Shown here: positions 54,017 to 63,551 of the stretch, one piece after another | Position numbering within the stretch: position 1 is the stretch's first letter | Layout: each line of letters starts with the position of its first letter | Source: Psychrobacillus psychrotolerans | GTDB lineage: Bacteria; Bacillota; Bacilli; Bacillales_A; Planococcaceae | Direction of reading: 5' to 3' | DNA length: 64,000 nt | NCBI RefSeq assembly: GCF_900115805.1 | Contig: NZ_FOXU01000002.1 | Coordinates: 186,001 to 250,000 of the forward strand | Made by a program: the position numbers and the translations under genes | Notes under the pieces: generated by a model | What the model was told of the DNA's origin: nothing | Databases searched by the model: none | The model's input: the letters and a program-made list of their open reading frames with translations, nothing else

Positions 54017-54819
54017 CAATCCTATTTGCTAGTGATTTAGATCGAACACTTATATATAGTAAAAATTCACGTGGTCAAGAAGTTAGCGAACAAGATTTTA
54101 CAGCTGTAGAATGGGTAGAAGAAAAAGCCACTGCATTTATGACCAATAAAGGGCTTCAGCTATTTAAGGATATTTCCCCCTCTATTACCTTTTTGCCCGT
54201 AACAACTAGAACAGCTGAACAATACAATCGAATTACTGGATTATTTCATACAGTAGAAAAACCCAAATATGCAATTGTATCCAACGGAGCAGTCATATTA
54301 GAGGACGGTAAACCCCTTAAAGAATGGTCAGATAAAGTTATTGCTCAAATGCAGCATAATCGTACCTCCATAGAAGACGTACTACCCCAACTCGATACCT
54401 ATACAAAAAACAAATTTGTTCTTAAAGTGATGCAAGCAGAATCATGGTTTGTGTACTTAATTATTGATGAACAAGCATTTTCAATCGAAGATTTTGAAAG
54501 TCTTTCGCAAATCTTCTATCAGCAAGGTTTCACTCTTTCCCACCAGGGGAGAAAAGTATATATCATGCCAACCTGCATAAACAAATCTACAGCTCTTCAA
54601 TTTGTAAAAGAGCGAATTGCTGCAAAAACAGTCATTGCCGCCGGAGATTCCATGCTCGACTTCGATATGGTTTTAAATGCCGATTATGGCTTTATCCCCT
54701 CTCACGGCGAAGCAATTCATAAAGGCGGACATCTCCCCTCTCACGTTTCTATAACAAATCATGCAGGGGTATTAGCTGGAGAAGAAATATTAAAAAAGGT
54801 AAGCGATTATTTGTTATAA
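54013..54819 (+). CDS. HAD-family phosphohydrolase of the Ter module
   Basis: A 268-residue HAD hydrolase, Cof-like. The nucleophile motif ASDLDRTLIYS is at residues 6-16, VTTRTAEQYNR is motif II, KSTALQFVKER holds the motif III lysine and AAGDSMLDFDMVLNADYGF is motif IV. It probably dephosphorylates an intermediate or the final product of the pathway. GGAGG precedes the ATG, which overlaps the previous stop. Confidence 0.9.
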   Translation: MTILFASDLDRTLIYSKNSRGQEVSEQDFTAVEWVEEKATAFMTNKGLQLFKDISPSITFLPVTTRTAEQYNRITGLFHTVEKPKYAIVSNGAVILEDGKPLKEWSDKVIAQMQHNRTSIEDVLPQLDTYTKNKFVLKVMQAESWFVYLIIDEQAFSIEDFESLSQIFYQQGFTLSHQGRKVYIMPTCINKSTALQFVKERIAAKTVIAAGDSMLDFDMVLNADYGFIPSHGEAIHKGGHLPSHVSITNHAGVLAGEEILKKVSDYLL

Positions 54820-54844
54820 TATGTATGAATAGGAGGGAAAGCCC

Positions 54845-56458
54845 ATGGTTAATTTAAATCCCATTAGGATGAAGTCGTGGGATTCATCTAATATAGGAGG
54901 ATGGTTGAAAGATTCTTTAGGAGACTCTTCGCAAGTAACAGTGGACGGAGAGAACTTAACGTATCCTCAACTAGTTTGCCAATATATTGGCATGTCCCTA
55001 GATGAAGATGAATATTTCTCGATTCTGCATACACAAGTCAATGATTCCTTAGGAAAACTAAGCATTTTGACTGGTGCACTTAACAAAAAAATTTCTGCCG
55101 AGAAGTTAAGATCCCTCAATCAGTTATTTGACTTGCACAAAAAAGAAAAAGGACTCTCCCCCAATCGTATGGTCGCCTTTCTGGATGGTTATTCTTTACT
55201 ACCAGATTCAAAAGATCCTGGTTTAAATAGACGAATTAAAACAGTTTTAATTGATTTATTGAAAAAGTTACAAAAAAGCTACACAGAAGGTACTCTCCAT
55301 CATGAATATCGTCGGATAACTACAGATCTTGTGAAATGGATATCCAATCATGTAGAGCCTGCACTAAAAGAAATAGATTTCGTACAGGGGATGCCAGCTT
55401 TTCTTTGGTATGGTACTGCAACCCCTAGTGAAAAATGGTTTCTTACATATTTAGCTGACTTTGGATTCCATGTGGTTATTTTCAACCCAACTAACGAGCC
55501 TTGGCCAAAAACCTTACTCTCCATTGAGGATGACCTAAGTTATCGTTTTCCAAAGGTTTCTCAAGATGTTAAACTATTGCCAGTAGAGATGCCAAAAATT
55601 GCAGGAACCGTTGCATTTAAAGCAACTCAAGAGATTAACGAGCTATTACATCATGATGATTCGGGTCTTTACAAGCCATTCCAATTTAAATCGTATTCCA
55701 TCAATTCTATCCGTTTGAAAACAACTGAAGATGAAGCTTTCTTAATATCTAAAGAAAGAGCAATGATTCGTCCCCATTTCCAGGTTAGTAACCAACAAGT
55801 TACAATTCCTGTAGTTTTCGCGAAACTGTTAGGAATAGACAAAAATAGAAAACGTTTTTGGAATAATGTTCACTCGTTAACAGAACGAGATGATACGCAT
55901 GTTATTCGTCAGTTCCCTTTCACGAAGGAACAAAAAACCAATCAGCTTTTCCATTACCGAGATGCATTAAAAGCAGATGGTATGTTAGATCCTGAGAAAA
56001 TGAAAGCTGCCAATTGGTGGACATACGACAAACTTCCACTTGGCACGCAAACCGCCATTGGAGAGACTATCGCCAAACATGTGAACGAACCAATACTTAA
56101 TCGACAGTCCAATGAAACAACGGAAGACTTGCAATTATATGCTTTTGCTCAATCCATGGTACTACCTGATTTTGTTATCCGGCTATTACAAACATTCGAT
56201 TATCCTCAATTTGTGCCTACTATATTCATCTACAATGAGGAGAAAGGTCCTGAACTTTCCAGATCTGACGCCAACGCCTTATGTATGATGCATCATTTAG
56301 GGCTAGATATTATTATCGTAAATCCGAAAGGACATCTTGATATCGAAAAATGGGTTCAGGAAGGTACCTTTGATATACACTGGATGGACGACCGAAGTTT
56401 TAACGATCCTTTTAAGGAGCCAAGTGTAGTTCATAAAATTTTCAAGAAGTTTCTATAG
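54845..56458 (+). CDS. yceG: YceG-family protein, putative component of the Ter biosynthetic module
   Basis: A 537-residue protein like B. subtilis YceG. The N-terminal part begins with MKSWDSSNIGGWLKDS; GMPAFLWYGTATPSEKWFL is in the middle, and DIIIVNPKGHLDIEKWVQEG near the end looks like a Rossmann-type strand-loop. No catalytic motif is certain. The family is seen only with TelA and TerD-type genes and is described as a putative biosynthetic component. It has a strong ribosome site (AGGAGGG) and is followed 17 bases later by telA. Confidence 0.88.
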   Translation: MVNLNPIRMKSWDSSNIGGWLKDSLGDSSQVTVDGENLTYPQLVCQYIGMSLDEDEYFSILHTQVNDSLGKLSILTGALNKKISAEKLRSLNQLFDLHKKEKGLSPNRMVAFLDGYSLLPDSKDPGLNRRIKTVLIDLLKKLQKSYTEGTLHHEYRRITTDLVKWISNHVEPALKEIDFVQGMPAFLWYGTATPSEKWFLTYLADFGFHVVIFNPTNEPWPKTLLSIEDDLSYRFPKVSQDVKLLPVEMPKIAGTVAFKATQEINELLHHDDSGLYKPFQFKSYSINSIRLKTTEDEAFLISKERAMIRPHFQVSNQQVTIPVVFAKLLGIDKNRKRFWNNVHSLTERDDTHVIRQFPFTKEQKTNQLFHYRDALKADGMLDPEKMKAANWWTYDKLPLGTQTAIGETIAKHVNEPILNRQSNETTEDLQLYAFAQSMVLPDFVIRLLQTFDYPQFVPTIFIYNEEKGPELSRSDANALCMMHHLGLDIIIVNPKGHLDIEKWVQEGTFDIHWMDDRSFNDPFKEPSVVHKIFKKFL

Positions 56459-56475
56459 AAATAGGGGGAAAAAAT

Positions 56476-57552
56476 ATGGAATTACAAAAGTTAGAAATTG
56501 AACAACAAGAACAAATGATGGAAGAAAGTAATGATTTAAAAGCCAAGTTGAAACGTGACCCACAAGTATTACAGCTTGTTGCAAAAATAGACCCTAAAAA
56601 TCAGATTGGACTATTAGAATTCGGTCGTGAGCCGGCAGATGAAATCTCCAAATTTACAGGACAAATTTTAAGCACGATTAAGTCTAGTAGTATGGAAGAA
56701 TCTAGTGAACTTTTAAAACAACTCGGCAAAATTATGGATAAGTTCGACAAAAAAGATTTTGTTCAAAAGCCCTCTCTTTTCGGTAAAATCTTTAAACAAG
56801 GCGAGAAAATAATCGAAAAGCTATTCAACAAGTATCAAACAATGGGCGGCGAAATCGATAAGGTATTTGTTGAGATAACGAAGTATGAGACAGAAATGAA
56901 AAAATCTACTGTAACACTAGAGGACTTGTACGACAAAAATTTCAACTATTTTATGGAATTGGAAAAGTATATTGTAGCTGGAGAATTAAAAGTAAACCAA
57001 TTAAGACAGTTGGTGCCTAACCTACAGCAAAAAGCTGAAAATGGTGATCAGCTAGTATTAATGGAACTGAATTCTTTACAAAATGCAATTGAACTTCTAG
57101 ATCAACGTATTTATGATTTGGAAATGGCTAAACAGGTCTCCTATCAATCAGCACCACAGATTAGAATGCTTCAGCGAGGCAATACGAAGCTGATCGGCAA
57201 GATAAATTCAGCATTCGTAACAACTATACCAATTTTTAAAACAGGACTTATTAATGCCATTTCTGCGAAAAGACAAAATCTAGTGGCCCAATCTATGAGT
57301 GAGCTAGATCGTAGAACAAATGAAATGTTACTTCGTAATGCTAATGATATATCCAAGCAAAGTGTGGATATCGCTAGAATGTCCGGGCAGCCTAGTATTA
57401 AAATCGAAACAATTGAGCAAACATGGGATACTATTATGCGTGGGATGAACGAAACTAAAGCAATCGAAGAAGAAAATCGTAAAATGAGAGAAGAAGGTCG
57501 TCTTCGCCTAGAAGAATTACAAAAGAAGTATGAAAACGGACAAAGAAAATAA
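56476..57552 (+). CDS. telA: TelA-family toxic anion resistance protein
   Basis: A 358-residue TelA/YceH-like protein, almost entirely helical and coiled-coil, without membrane segments. LGKIMDKFDKKDFVQKP and IEKLFNKYQTMGGEIDKVF are family features, as is LEKYIVAGELKVNQLR. TelA proteins accompany tellurite resistance and resistance to some cell-envelope antimicrobials; the mechanism is unknown. It lies between yceG and the third terD. Confidence 0.93.
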   Translation: MELQKLEIEQQEQMMEESNDLKAKLKRDPQVLQLVAKIDPKNQIGLLEFGREPADEISKFTGQILSTIKSSSMEESSELLKQLGKIMDKFDKKDFVQKPSLFGKIFKQGEKIIEKLFNKYQTMGGEIDKVFVEITKYETEMKKSTVTLEDLYDKNFNYFMELEKYIVAGELKVNQLRQLVPNLQQKAENGDQLVLMELNSLQNAIELLDQRIYDLEMAKQVSYQSAPQIRMLQRGNTKLIGKINSAFVTTIPIFKTGLINAISAKRQNLVAQSMSELDRRTNEMLLRNANDISKQSVDIARMSGQPSIKIETIEQTWDTIMRGMNETKAIEEENRKMREEGRLRLEELQKKYENGQRK

Positions 57553-57580
57553 CTTTAAAATTGGATGAGGGGGAAACAAA

Positions 57581-58159
57581 ATGTCAGTTATTAACCTTTC
57601 AAAGGGACAAAAAATTGATTTAACGAAAACGAATCCAGGATTAACGAATGTCTTAGTTGGACTAGGCTGGGATACAAATAGATATAGTGGTGGAGAGGAT
57701 TTCGACTTAGATGCTTCCGCGTTTATCGTAGACGGAAATGGTAAAGCCTTTAACGAAAAAAGCTTTATCTTTTATAATAACCTCCAAAGTGAAGAAGGTT
57801 CAGTTATCCACACTGGGGATAACCGTACTGGGGACGGTGACGGGGACGATGAGCAACTACTAGTTAAACTACCACTTGTTCCTAGTATTGTGCAAAAAGT
57901 CGTTTTTACTGTAACTATTCATGATGCAGACCAACGCAAACAAAATTTCGGCCAAGTTTCAAACGCTTTTATACGAATTGTCAATGAAGATACGAACGAA
58001 GAAATTGTTCGCTATGACCTAGGTGAAGACTTTTCAATTGAAACAGCACTTGTCGTAGGAGAAATATATCGCCACAATAATGAGTGGAAATTCAATGCAA
58101 TTGGAAGCGGATTCCAAGGCGGCTTAGCATCACTAATTAATGAATTTGGTTTGAGCTAA
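57581..58159 (+). CDS. terD: TerD-family calcium-binding stress protein
   Basis: A 192-residue canonical TerD protein, close to the second one in this cluster: [26 protein letters not shown] and [20 protein letters not shown], with the same C-terminal [15 protein letters not shown]. Both calcium sites look intact. It ends the nine-gene cluster and is followed by a strong terminator. Having two near-identical copies plus one divergent copy suggests a mixed or layered TerD assembly. Confidence 0.95.
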   Translation: MSVINLSKGQKIDLTKTNPGLTNVLVGLGWDTNRYSGGEDFDLDASAFIVDGNGKAFNEKSFIFYNNLQSEEGSVIHTGDNRTGDGDGDDEQLLVKLPLVPSIVQKVVFTVTIHDADQRKQNFGQVSNAFIRIVNEDTNEEIVRYDLGEDFSIETALVVGEIYRHNNEWKFNAIGSGFQGGLASLINEFGLS

Positions 58160-58183
58160 TATTTCCAGTAATCTTCCATTGGT

Positions 58184-58217
58184 TCCCGAGTGTATATTAA
58201 ACACTCGGGATTTTTTT
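58184..58217 (+). terminator. Terminator of the Ter cluster
   Basis: CCCGAGTGT pairs with ACACTCGGG around ATATTAA, followed by A and seven T. Confidence 0.94.
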
Positions 58218-58351
58218 ATAACAAAGTATCTTTTTACCTGTTACTAAGAGGATCACTATGGAAATAAGTATGTCCAGAGCATTCTCGAAAATATAAAATT
58301 AGGTTTAAGAACGAGTGTTTGTTAGCCCGTTTTTTATAGAGCGCGATTACT

Positions 58352-59602
58352 TCATTTTACTCGAACACTTTTCATGATAATCCCGCTTTTGGGGATACTA
58401 GGCATACTAACTAGGCTATAACTCAAATCTTGTTCTGGAAGTTGGTAAGTTAGATGATTAACTAAATAATTTAGGGATACTTCCATTATTTCAATAGTCA
58501 CAAATTCCCCTGCACAACGGTGTCCCATCATATAATCTCCCCCACCTTGCGGTATAAAATCGAATGGGCTTTTATCCCATCCAGAAAACCGATATGGATT
58601 AAATACATCTGGATTTTCCCACAATTCTGCATCATGATTTGTTCCATACAAGTCAAGTAACGTCAATGTTCCTTCCTTAAATGAATACCCTTCCCAAACA
58701 AAGTTTTTTCTAACTTTAGCTGCAGCCATCGGAAAGAATGGATAAAAACGTCTTACTTCTTGAACAAACATTTGAAAATACTGAGCACCTGCTGTTTCCA
58801 GTTTTTCTTTTTGTTCTGGGTAATGGTGAATTGCTAATGCAGTAAAGTTAATATAAATGGCAATTGCCACAATTGGCCTTAATATGTTTGCTACCTCAAC
58901 AGCAGCAACTTTTTCATCTAACCATTTACCTTCTAAGTCTTTGTGCAAAGAGATTTCACGTAGAGCAGTACCTTCGGGCGGATTAAGACTTCCATCGCGA
59001 ACTTGTTTAACTAACCCACCTAACCACTGTTCTATCTGTTTACGGGCATGTCTTCCCTTCCAATGCTGAGGGCCAAGAGCGGTTGGAGATTCAAATAAGG
59101 CAGCTAGCTGTTCCGCTTTTTCTTTAAATTCCTCTTCTTTAATCGAGACTCCTCCCCATTCACATGCTACTCTACACATGATTTCTTTTGCCTCATCATA
59201 TAAGATGATCTGTTCCACTTGCTCCCATTTCTTTGCAGCAAGTTGCCATTGTACTTCAGTAATCTCATGTAATACTTCAAGGCGGCCCTTTGTCATCAAT
59301 GACATAAACATCGACTTACGATGTCGATGTGTTTCATCATCTAATGTTTGTACCCCTTCTTCGCCAAACAGTGTCTTTTGCAAACGTTTCGGTGCTACAC
59401 CATTTCTCATAAATTTTTCTTCATCATAAAATAATTCTGCTGCTTTTTCTCCACTCATACAAATTGCACTTTGTCCCAATAATCGTGTTTCAAATATGTT
59501 GGAAGCGAAACTTTTCTTTCTATTTGGAATGTACATATATCCTTCTCTTAACAAACTCAGACTGTGGTCCATTCCTTCTTCACGTGGAAAACTATTATTC
59601 AT
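58352..59602 (-). CDS. CYP152-type cytochrome P450 fatty acid peroxygenase
   Basis: A 416-residue P450 similar to B. subtilis CypC (YbdT, P450-BSbeta). The Arg-Pro pair in [10 protein letters not shown] (about 242) replaces the usual acid-alcohol pair and binds the fatty acid carboxylate, the hallmark of H2O2-driven CYP152 enzymes. The haem-binding cysteine is in [16 protein letters not shown] near residue 362, and [10 protein letters not shown] is the ExxR helix. It hydroxylates fatty acids at alpha or beta carbon, or decarboxylates them. ATG 59602 has AGAGG upstream. Minus strand, alone. Confidence 0.93.
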   Translation of the reverse strand: MNNSFPREEGMDHSLSLLREGYMYIPNRKKSFASNIFETRLLGQSAICMSGEKAAELFYDEEKFMRNGVAPKRLQKTLFGEEGVQTLDDETHRHRKSMFMSLMTKGRLEVLHEITEVQWQLAAKKWEQVEQIILYDEAKEIMCRVACEWGGVSIKEEEFKEKAEQLAALFESPTALGPQHWKGRHARKQIEQWLGGLVKQVRDGSLNPPEGTALREISLHKDLEGKWLDEKVAAVEVANILRPIVAIAIYINFTALAIHHYPEQKEKLETAGAQYFQMFVQEVRRFYPFFPMAAAKVRKNFVWEGYSFKEGTLTLLDLYGTNHDAELWENPDVFNPYRFSGWDKSPFDFIPQGGGDYMMGHRCAGEFVTIEIMEVSLNYLVNHLTYQLPEQDLSYSLVSMPSIPKSGIIMKSVRVK

Positions 59603-59675
59603 GACCAATCATCCTCTCTTCTAGAACTTTCCTCCTCATCTTTTCCCTATTGGACCTGATTAAAACTTATACATA

Positions 59676-59707
59676 TAAAAACCCCTCCGTTTGAAGCGGA
59701 AGGGGTT
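59676..59707 (-). terminator. Terminator after the Cys-rich protein gene
   Basis: Minus strand: AACCCCTTCCG and CGGAGGGGTT form the stem, followed by TTTTA. Confidence 0.85.
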
Positions 59708-59718
59708 GAATACTATGT

Positions 59719-60046
59719 TTATGCAGTCATTTGACGACAAGCTTCAGCACATGTTCGGCAAGCCTCTGCACAGCTTTTACAATGTTCATGGTCGTGTTTT
59801 GCACACTCTTCTTGCACAATCCTCACAAATTTTAGCACATAGAGTACAAATCTCCTGGACGAATGGGCTATTACGAGTCATTGCCTGAACAGCATAACTG
59901 CAAATATCCGCACATTCGCGATCTAGCTTAATACAATCCACCATCATTTGTACGTGATCTTCACCTAGGCAGGCTTGAAAACAATTATTACATGCCTCTA
60001 AAGACTCCTGGCATGCCTTGATGCACTCTTCATAAGACATTTGCAA
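59719..60046 (-). pseudogene. Four-helix-bundle copper-binding protein (DUF326-type), frameshifted
   Basis: The Cys-rich family (C-x3-C and C-x2-C helices; YEECIKACQESLEACNNCFQ, DRECADICSYAV, QEICTLCAKICEDCA) is clear. The frame that starts at TTG 60046 (GAGGAG 7 bases upstream) stops at 59786 after CKTRP. A one-base change of frame restores the normal end EECAKHDHEHCKSCAEACRT and a stop at 59719. At the junction the DNA reads GCAAGAAGAG where GCAGAAGAG would give the intact protein, so one extra A is the simplest explanation. It could be a recent mutation, a sequence error or, less likely, programmed slippage. Confidence 0.82.
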
Positions 60047-60451
60047 AATAATTCTCCTCACTTTCCATAGACTTATTCTTAACTAATTATTCCCTTAAAC
60101 TTTGGGTCTAAACTGTTTATAGATAGATGAAAACTTATAATTACATAAGTGCAAATGATGAATAGGCAACAATTCATTTAAGCTTTTGGCCTATATATGA
60201 ACCTGCTTGTACTGCTTCCCTCCATGGAACACGGATGGCAAAAACCAATGGGAAGAAAATAAACCATAAAACCCTTCAGGTGATTGAAACCAAACACCTA
60301 TTACCCAAGTAAACCATTAAGCAACGATAAAGATAAAAAGTGAAAAGCTATTCATACTTCTAGTTTAAGGATGCGCAATCCCTTACGTTCTCACTAGTCA
60401 ACCATTATTGATATAATGGGATTACATAAATATTCGAAAGGTGGGATTATT
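60047..60451. other. Gene-free region before the response regulator
   Basis: About 400 bases without a convincing gene. On the minus strand, 60310-60190 can be read as a short hydrophobic segment (VIGVWFQSPEGFYG then FSSHWFLPSVF) interrupted upstream by a stop, which might be a remnant. The promoter of the two-component operon should lie near 60370-60430. Confidence 0.35.
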
Positions 60452-61153
60452 TTGTCTAAAGAATCTATTCTAATTGTAGAAGATGAAGAAAAAATTGTTA
60501 GGCTACTCGAAATTGAATTAGAATATGAAGGCTATGAAACAGGTAAGGCATTGGATGGAATTGAAGCTTTTGAAATGTTCCTTTCCCAAAAATGGGATTT
60601 GATATTATTAGATATAATGTTGCCAGGTATGAGCGGAATTGAATTACTTCGACGCATTCGAGGGAAAAATTCATCTGTCCCAATTATATTATTGACGGCC
60701 AAGGACTCTATTGAGGACAAGGTTTCCGGTCTTGACCTTGGTGCCAGTGACTACATAACAAAACCTTTTAGAATGGAAGAATTACTTGCTAGAATACGTG
60801 CTGTGCTTAGGATGAGCCAAGCAACACCCGCTTCAAGTCCGCTTGATGAAGAGTGGCTTCAAGTTAGTGATTTACGATTAAATGATAAAACAAGGGAAGT
60901 TATTAGAAATGATTTAAACGTCAGTTTGACACCAAAGGAATATGATTTACTTCTATATTTATTGAAAAACCAAAGACAAGTGTTAGAACGTGGACAAATT
61001 CTAGAGGCTGTCTGGGGCTATGACTATTATGGTGATACAAAAATCGTCGACGTTTATATCCGATATTTGCGTAAAAAAATTGATACAGATTTTGATGCTT
61101 CACTCATTCATACAGTTAGAGGCGTAGGATATGTCCTGAAGGAAGCCACATGA
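60452..61153 (+). CDS. OmpR-family response regulator
   Basis: A 233-residue response regulator. The receiver domain has the acidic pair at 10-11, phosphoacceptor Asp54 in LLDIMLPG, and the Lys in ITKPF near 104. The C-terminal winged helix runs from about residue 140 (LTPKEYDLLLYLLKN, VDVYIRYLRKKID, VRGVGYVL). The start is TTG at 60452 with AAAGGTGGG upstream. It overlaps the histidine kinase gene by 4 bases. With the PepSY genes downstream the set resembles ykoGHI of B. subtilis. Confidence 0.93.
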   Translation: MSKESILIVEDEEKIVRLLEIELEYEGYETGKALDGIEAFEMFLSQKWDLILLDIMLPGMSGIELLRRIRGKNSSVPIILLTAKDSIEDKVSGLDLGASDYITKPFRMEELLARIRAVLRMSQATPASSPLDEEWLQVSDLRLNDKTREVIRNDLNVSLTPKEYDLLLYLLKNQRQVLERGQILEAVWGYDYYGDTKIVDVYIRYLRKKIDTDFDASLIHTVRGVGYVLKEAT

Positions 61154-62499
61154 AGCTACGCAATAAAATAAACTTATACACGTCGGTATTATTTATCGTG
61201 CTGCTCCTAATTATGAACACTTCTATCTATTTTGTGTTCAGTCATTTGATAAAAGAAAATGAACTCGAGCGTACGCACGCCGAGGTTGAAAGGGTCGTCA
61301 CCGATATTAGAGGTGCAGTTGACCGTATTGCGCCGAGAGAGCTTTTACGCGCTAACGTACCCGTAGACGGAATGATTCAATTGTTAAAAGAGGATTTAAC
61401 AAGTGATGGTAAATTCACCTCCCCTACTGAAGAAAAACTAGGTGCGCGGGTAAGTAGCTTTTACACAGGAGAAGTTAGTAAGTTGATAACGTATGAGGGT
61501 TCACCGTATGTTTTCGTATCAGTACCTATTGTTTGGATTGACGGGTCCGTCGTGAATATACAAGTGACAACAAGCATAGCTGCTACTAATGAGATGATCC
61601 ACCTCTTAGCTATTATTTTAATCGTTGTTACAGTTATCGCAATTGTACCGACCCTTATTTCTAGCCGAATTTTAAGCAATTTAATTATTCAACCTATCCG
61701 TACAATGATTAACACAATGAAGGAAATTCAAAAAAGTGGCCAATTTCAGCAACTGAAGTTAGAGGATACTAACGAAGGTGAGCTAGTCGAGATGGGTAAA
61801 ACGTTCAATCACATGATGGAGTTGCTCCAAACGAACTACGAAAAGCAGGAGCAATTTGTCTCCAATGCATCTCATGAACTTCGGACTCCCCTAACTATTA
61901 TCGAAAATTATGCAGACTTACTGAAGCGTCGAGGTTTAGAACGTCCTGACTTATTTGAAGAATCCATTGATGCTATCCACTCTGAAGCTATACGAATGCG
62001 AGAAATGACAGAACAGCTATTGTCGATAGCAAAGCAGGAGCCATGGAATATTCAATTAGAGCAGATTAATATTACCCAGCTTGTCCAAGAGACAGTAACC
62101 ACGTTCCAAACTACTTATCAGCGAGAAGTAGAGATGGAAGGTAACCATCAAACAGTCGGTTACACAGATATTCAAAAACTAAAGCAATTACTGTTTATCT
62201 TCTTAGACAATGCACGTAAATACAGTGATGGTAAGATTACTGTTCGTATAGGTCAAACAGATAAAGATTTGACTATTCAAATTCAGGATAGAGGAGTTGG
62301 CATTCCTTATGAGGATTTACCTAAAGTGTTTGATCGATTTTATCGCGTTGATCAGGCACGAAGTCGTAAGCAAGGTGGTTCCGGTCTCGGCTTAACTATG
62401 GCAAAAGATATTACCGATGCACTCGGTGCCCGAATTGAAATAAACAGTAAAGAAAAACAAGGAACAACTGTGACGCTGTTTCTGCCAAAAGAAAAATAG
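61150..62499 (+). CDS. Membrane sensor histidine kinase
   Basis: A 449-residue kinase with transmembrane helices at about 10-33 and 153-171, an extracellular domain of about 115 residues between them, a HAMP domain (about 172-230), HisKA with phospho-acceptor His242 in NASHELRTPLT, and a HATPase domain with FLDNARKYS, DRGVGIP and GSGLGLTMAKDI. It phosphorylates the adjacent regulator. The signal is unknown; the PepSY proteins downstream are candidate targets or modulators. Confidence 0.94.
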   Translation: MKLRNKINLYTSVLFIVLLLIMNTSIYFVFSHLIKENELERTHAEVERVVTDIRGAVDRIAPRELLRANVPVDGMIQLLKEDLTSDGKFTSPTEEKLGARVSSFYTGEVSKLITYEGSPYVFVSVPIVWIDGSVVNIQVTTSIAATNEMIHLLAIILIVVTVIAIVPTLISSRILSNLIIQPIRTMINTMKEIQKSGQFQQLKLEDTNEGELVEMGKTFNHMMELLQTNYEKQEQFVSNASHELRTPLTIIENYADLLKRRGLERPDLFEESIDAIHSEAIRMREMTEQLLSIAKQEPWNIQLEQINITQLVQETVTTFQTTYQREVEMEGNHQTVGYTDIQKLKQLLFIFLDNARKYSDGKITVRIGQTDKDLTIQIQDRGVGIPYEDLPKVFDRFYRVDQARSRKQGGSGLGLTMAKDITDALGARIEINSKEKQGTTVTLFLPKEK

Positions 62500-62570
62500 C
62501 TGCTCTCCCCAAATTCTTACTTTTGCGTTATATACTATAGCCAACAAACTTAACCATGAGGTGAGACACG

Positions 62571-63281
62571 ATGAAAATAAGTAAGAACGGTTATATAATC
62601 GGAGGAGTAACGCTAATCATTTTGATAGTAGTTGGAGTGCTTTGGCTTTCCCCTTTTTCTTCTAAGCCACTTACAGAAGAGGAATTGAAATCCGCAGCAC
62701 TTACAAAATACCCTGGCGAAATAATTCGTACGACTAAATCGGAGAACGAATATGAAATTGACATGCAAATGGAAAACGGAGTTTATGCTATTAGCATGGA
62801 TACCAACAATGGAACTATTCTTTCCCTCAAACAAATTGCTACTGAGGAAGTGCCCCTAGCTGTTGAAACACTTACGGAAGCGCAGATCAAAAAGAAAATT
62901 GCTACTCAAGGTGAGATTCAATCCGTACTTTTTATAAATGAAAAGAATCCTTACTATGAAGTCGTTGTGCACAAGGAAAATGTTGAATTTAATCTAAAAG
63001 TGGATCCGTATAATGGTGCCATAATAGATTCTTCACAGGCTCCAGTAGCTCCTGTTTCAACTGAAAATATCCTCATCACTGAGAAAGAAGCACTTACTAT
63101 AGCTGCTGATCATTTAAAAGGTACCGCCGATGATGAAGCAGAACTTCATCAACCTACTGGTCAACCACCTTATTATTTAGTAGAAGTTGAGATTGAAAAT
63201 GGAGAAGAAGAAGATCGTGAAGCAGTTGTCGAAGTCGACGCATATACGGGTAAGGTAAAATCCGTAAATTGGGAGAACTAG
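62571..63281 (+). CDS. PepSY-domain membrane-anchored protein
   Basis: A 236-residue protein with an N-terminal hydrophobic anchor (about 7-28) and an extracellular part with two PepSY-like repeats (about 35-140 and 160-236). TKYPGEIIRTTKSENEYEID is followed by DTNNGTILSL; the second repeat has EKEALTIAADHLKGTADDEA then EVDAYTGKVKSVNW. PepSY domains are thought to inhibit or modulate proteases at the cell surface. It lies 71 bases after the kinase gene and has its own good ribosome site (GAGGTGAG). Confidence 0.9.
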   Translation: MKISKNGYIIGGVTLIILIVVGVLWLSPFSSKPLTEEELKSAALTKYPGEIIRTTKSENEYEIDMQMENGVYAISMDTNNGTILSLKQIATEEVPLAVETLTEAQIKKKIATQGEIQSVLFINEKNPYYEVVVHKENVEFNLKVDPYNGAIIDSSQAPVAPVSTENILITEKEALTIAADHLKGTADDEAELHQPTGQPPYYLVEVEIENGEEEDREAVVEVDAYTGKVKSVNWEN

Positions 63282-63286
63282 TTAGA

Positions 63287-63328
63287 CAAGGTTGGTGTGG
63301 CTACAGCCGCTACCAGCCTTTCTTTTTT
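63287..63328 (+). terminator. Terminator between the two PepSY genes
   Basis: AAGGTTGGT and GTGGC pair with GCCGC and ACCAGCCTT (two wobble pairs), followed by TCTTTTTT. Confidence 0.82.
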
Positions 63329-63551
63329 GTTAAATTTACTACACAAAATTATTTTATTGCGATGCCGTCGTTCAGCAGATGTTTAGTTTAGTGAATGTTG
63401 GTGATTACTCGCGAAATCGGAATTTCATCCAAACCTTTTATGAGTATAATGTTAAATTCTATCCAAATTTTAACCTTCCGCTCCCCGTCCTTTCTTTTTT
63501 GCTGTATATAGTAATACATGTAAGGCAAACAAAACATAGGAGGACAATAAA

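Noticed and set aside
59786-60061. Intact short Cys-rich protein ending at 59786
   Set aside because: The family sequence continues perfectly in the next frame, so the short form is a truncation product, not a natural end.
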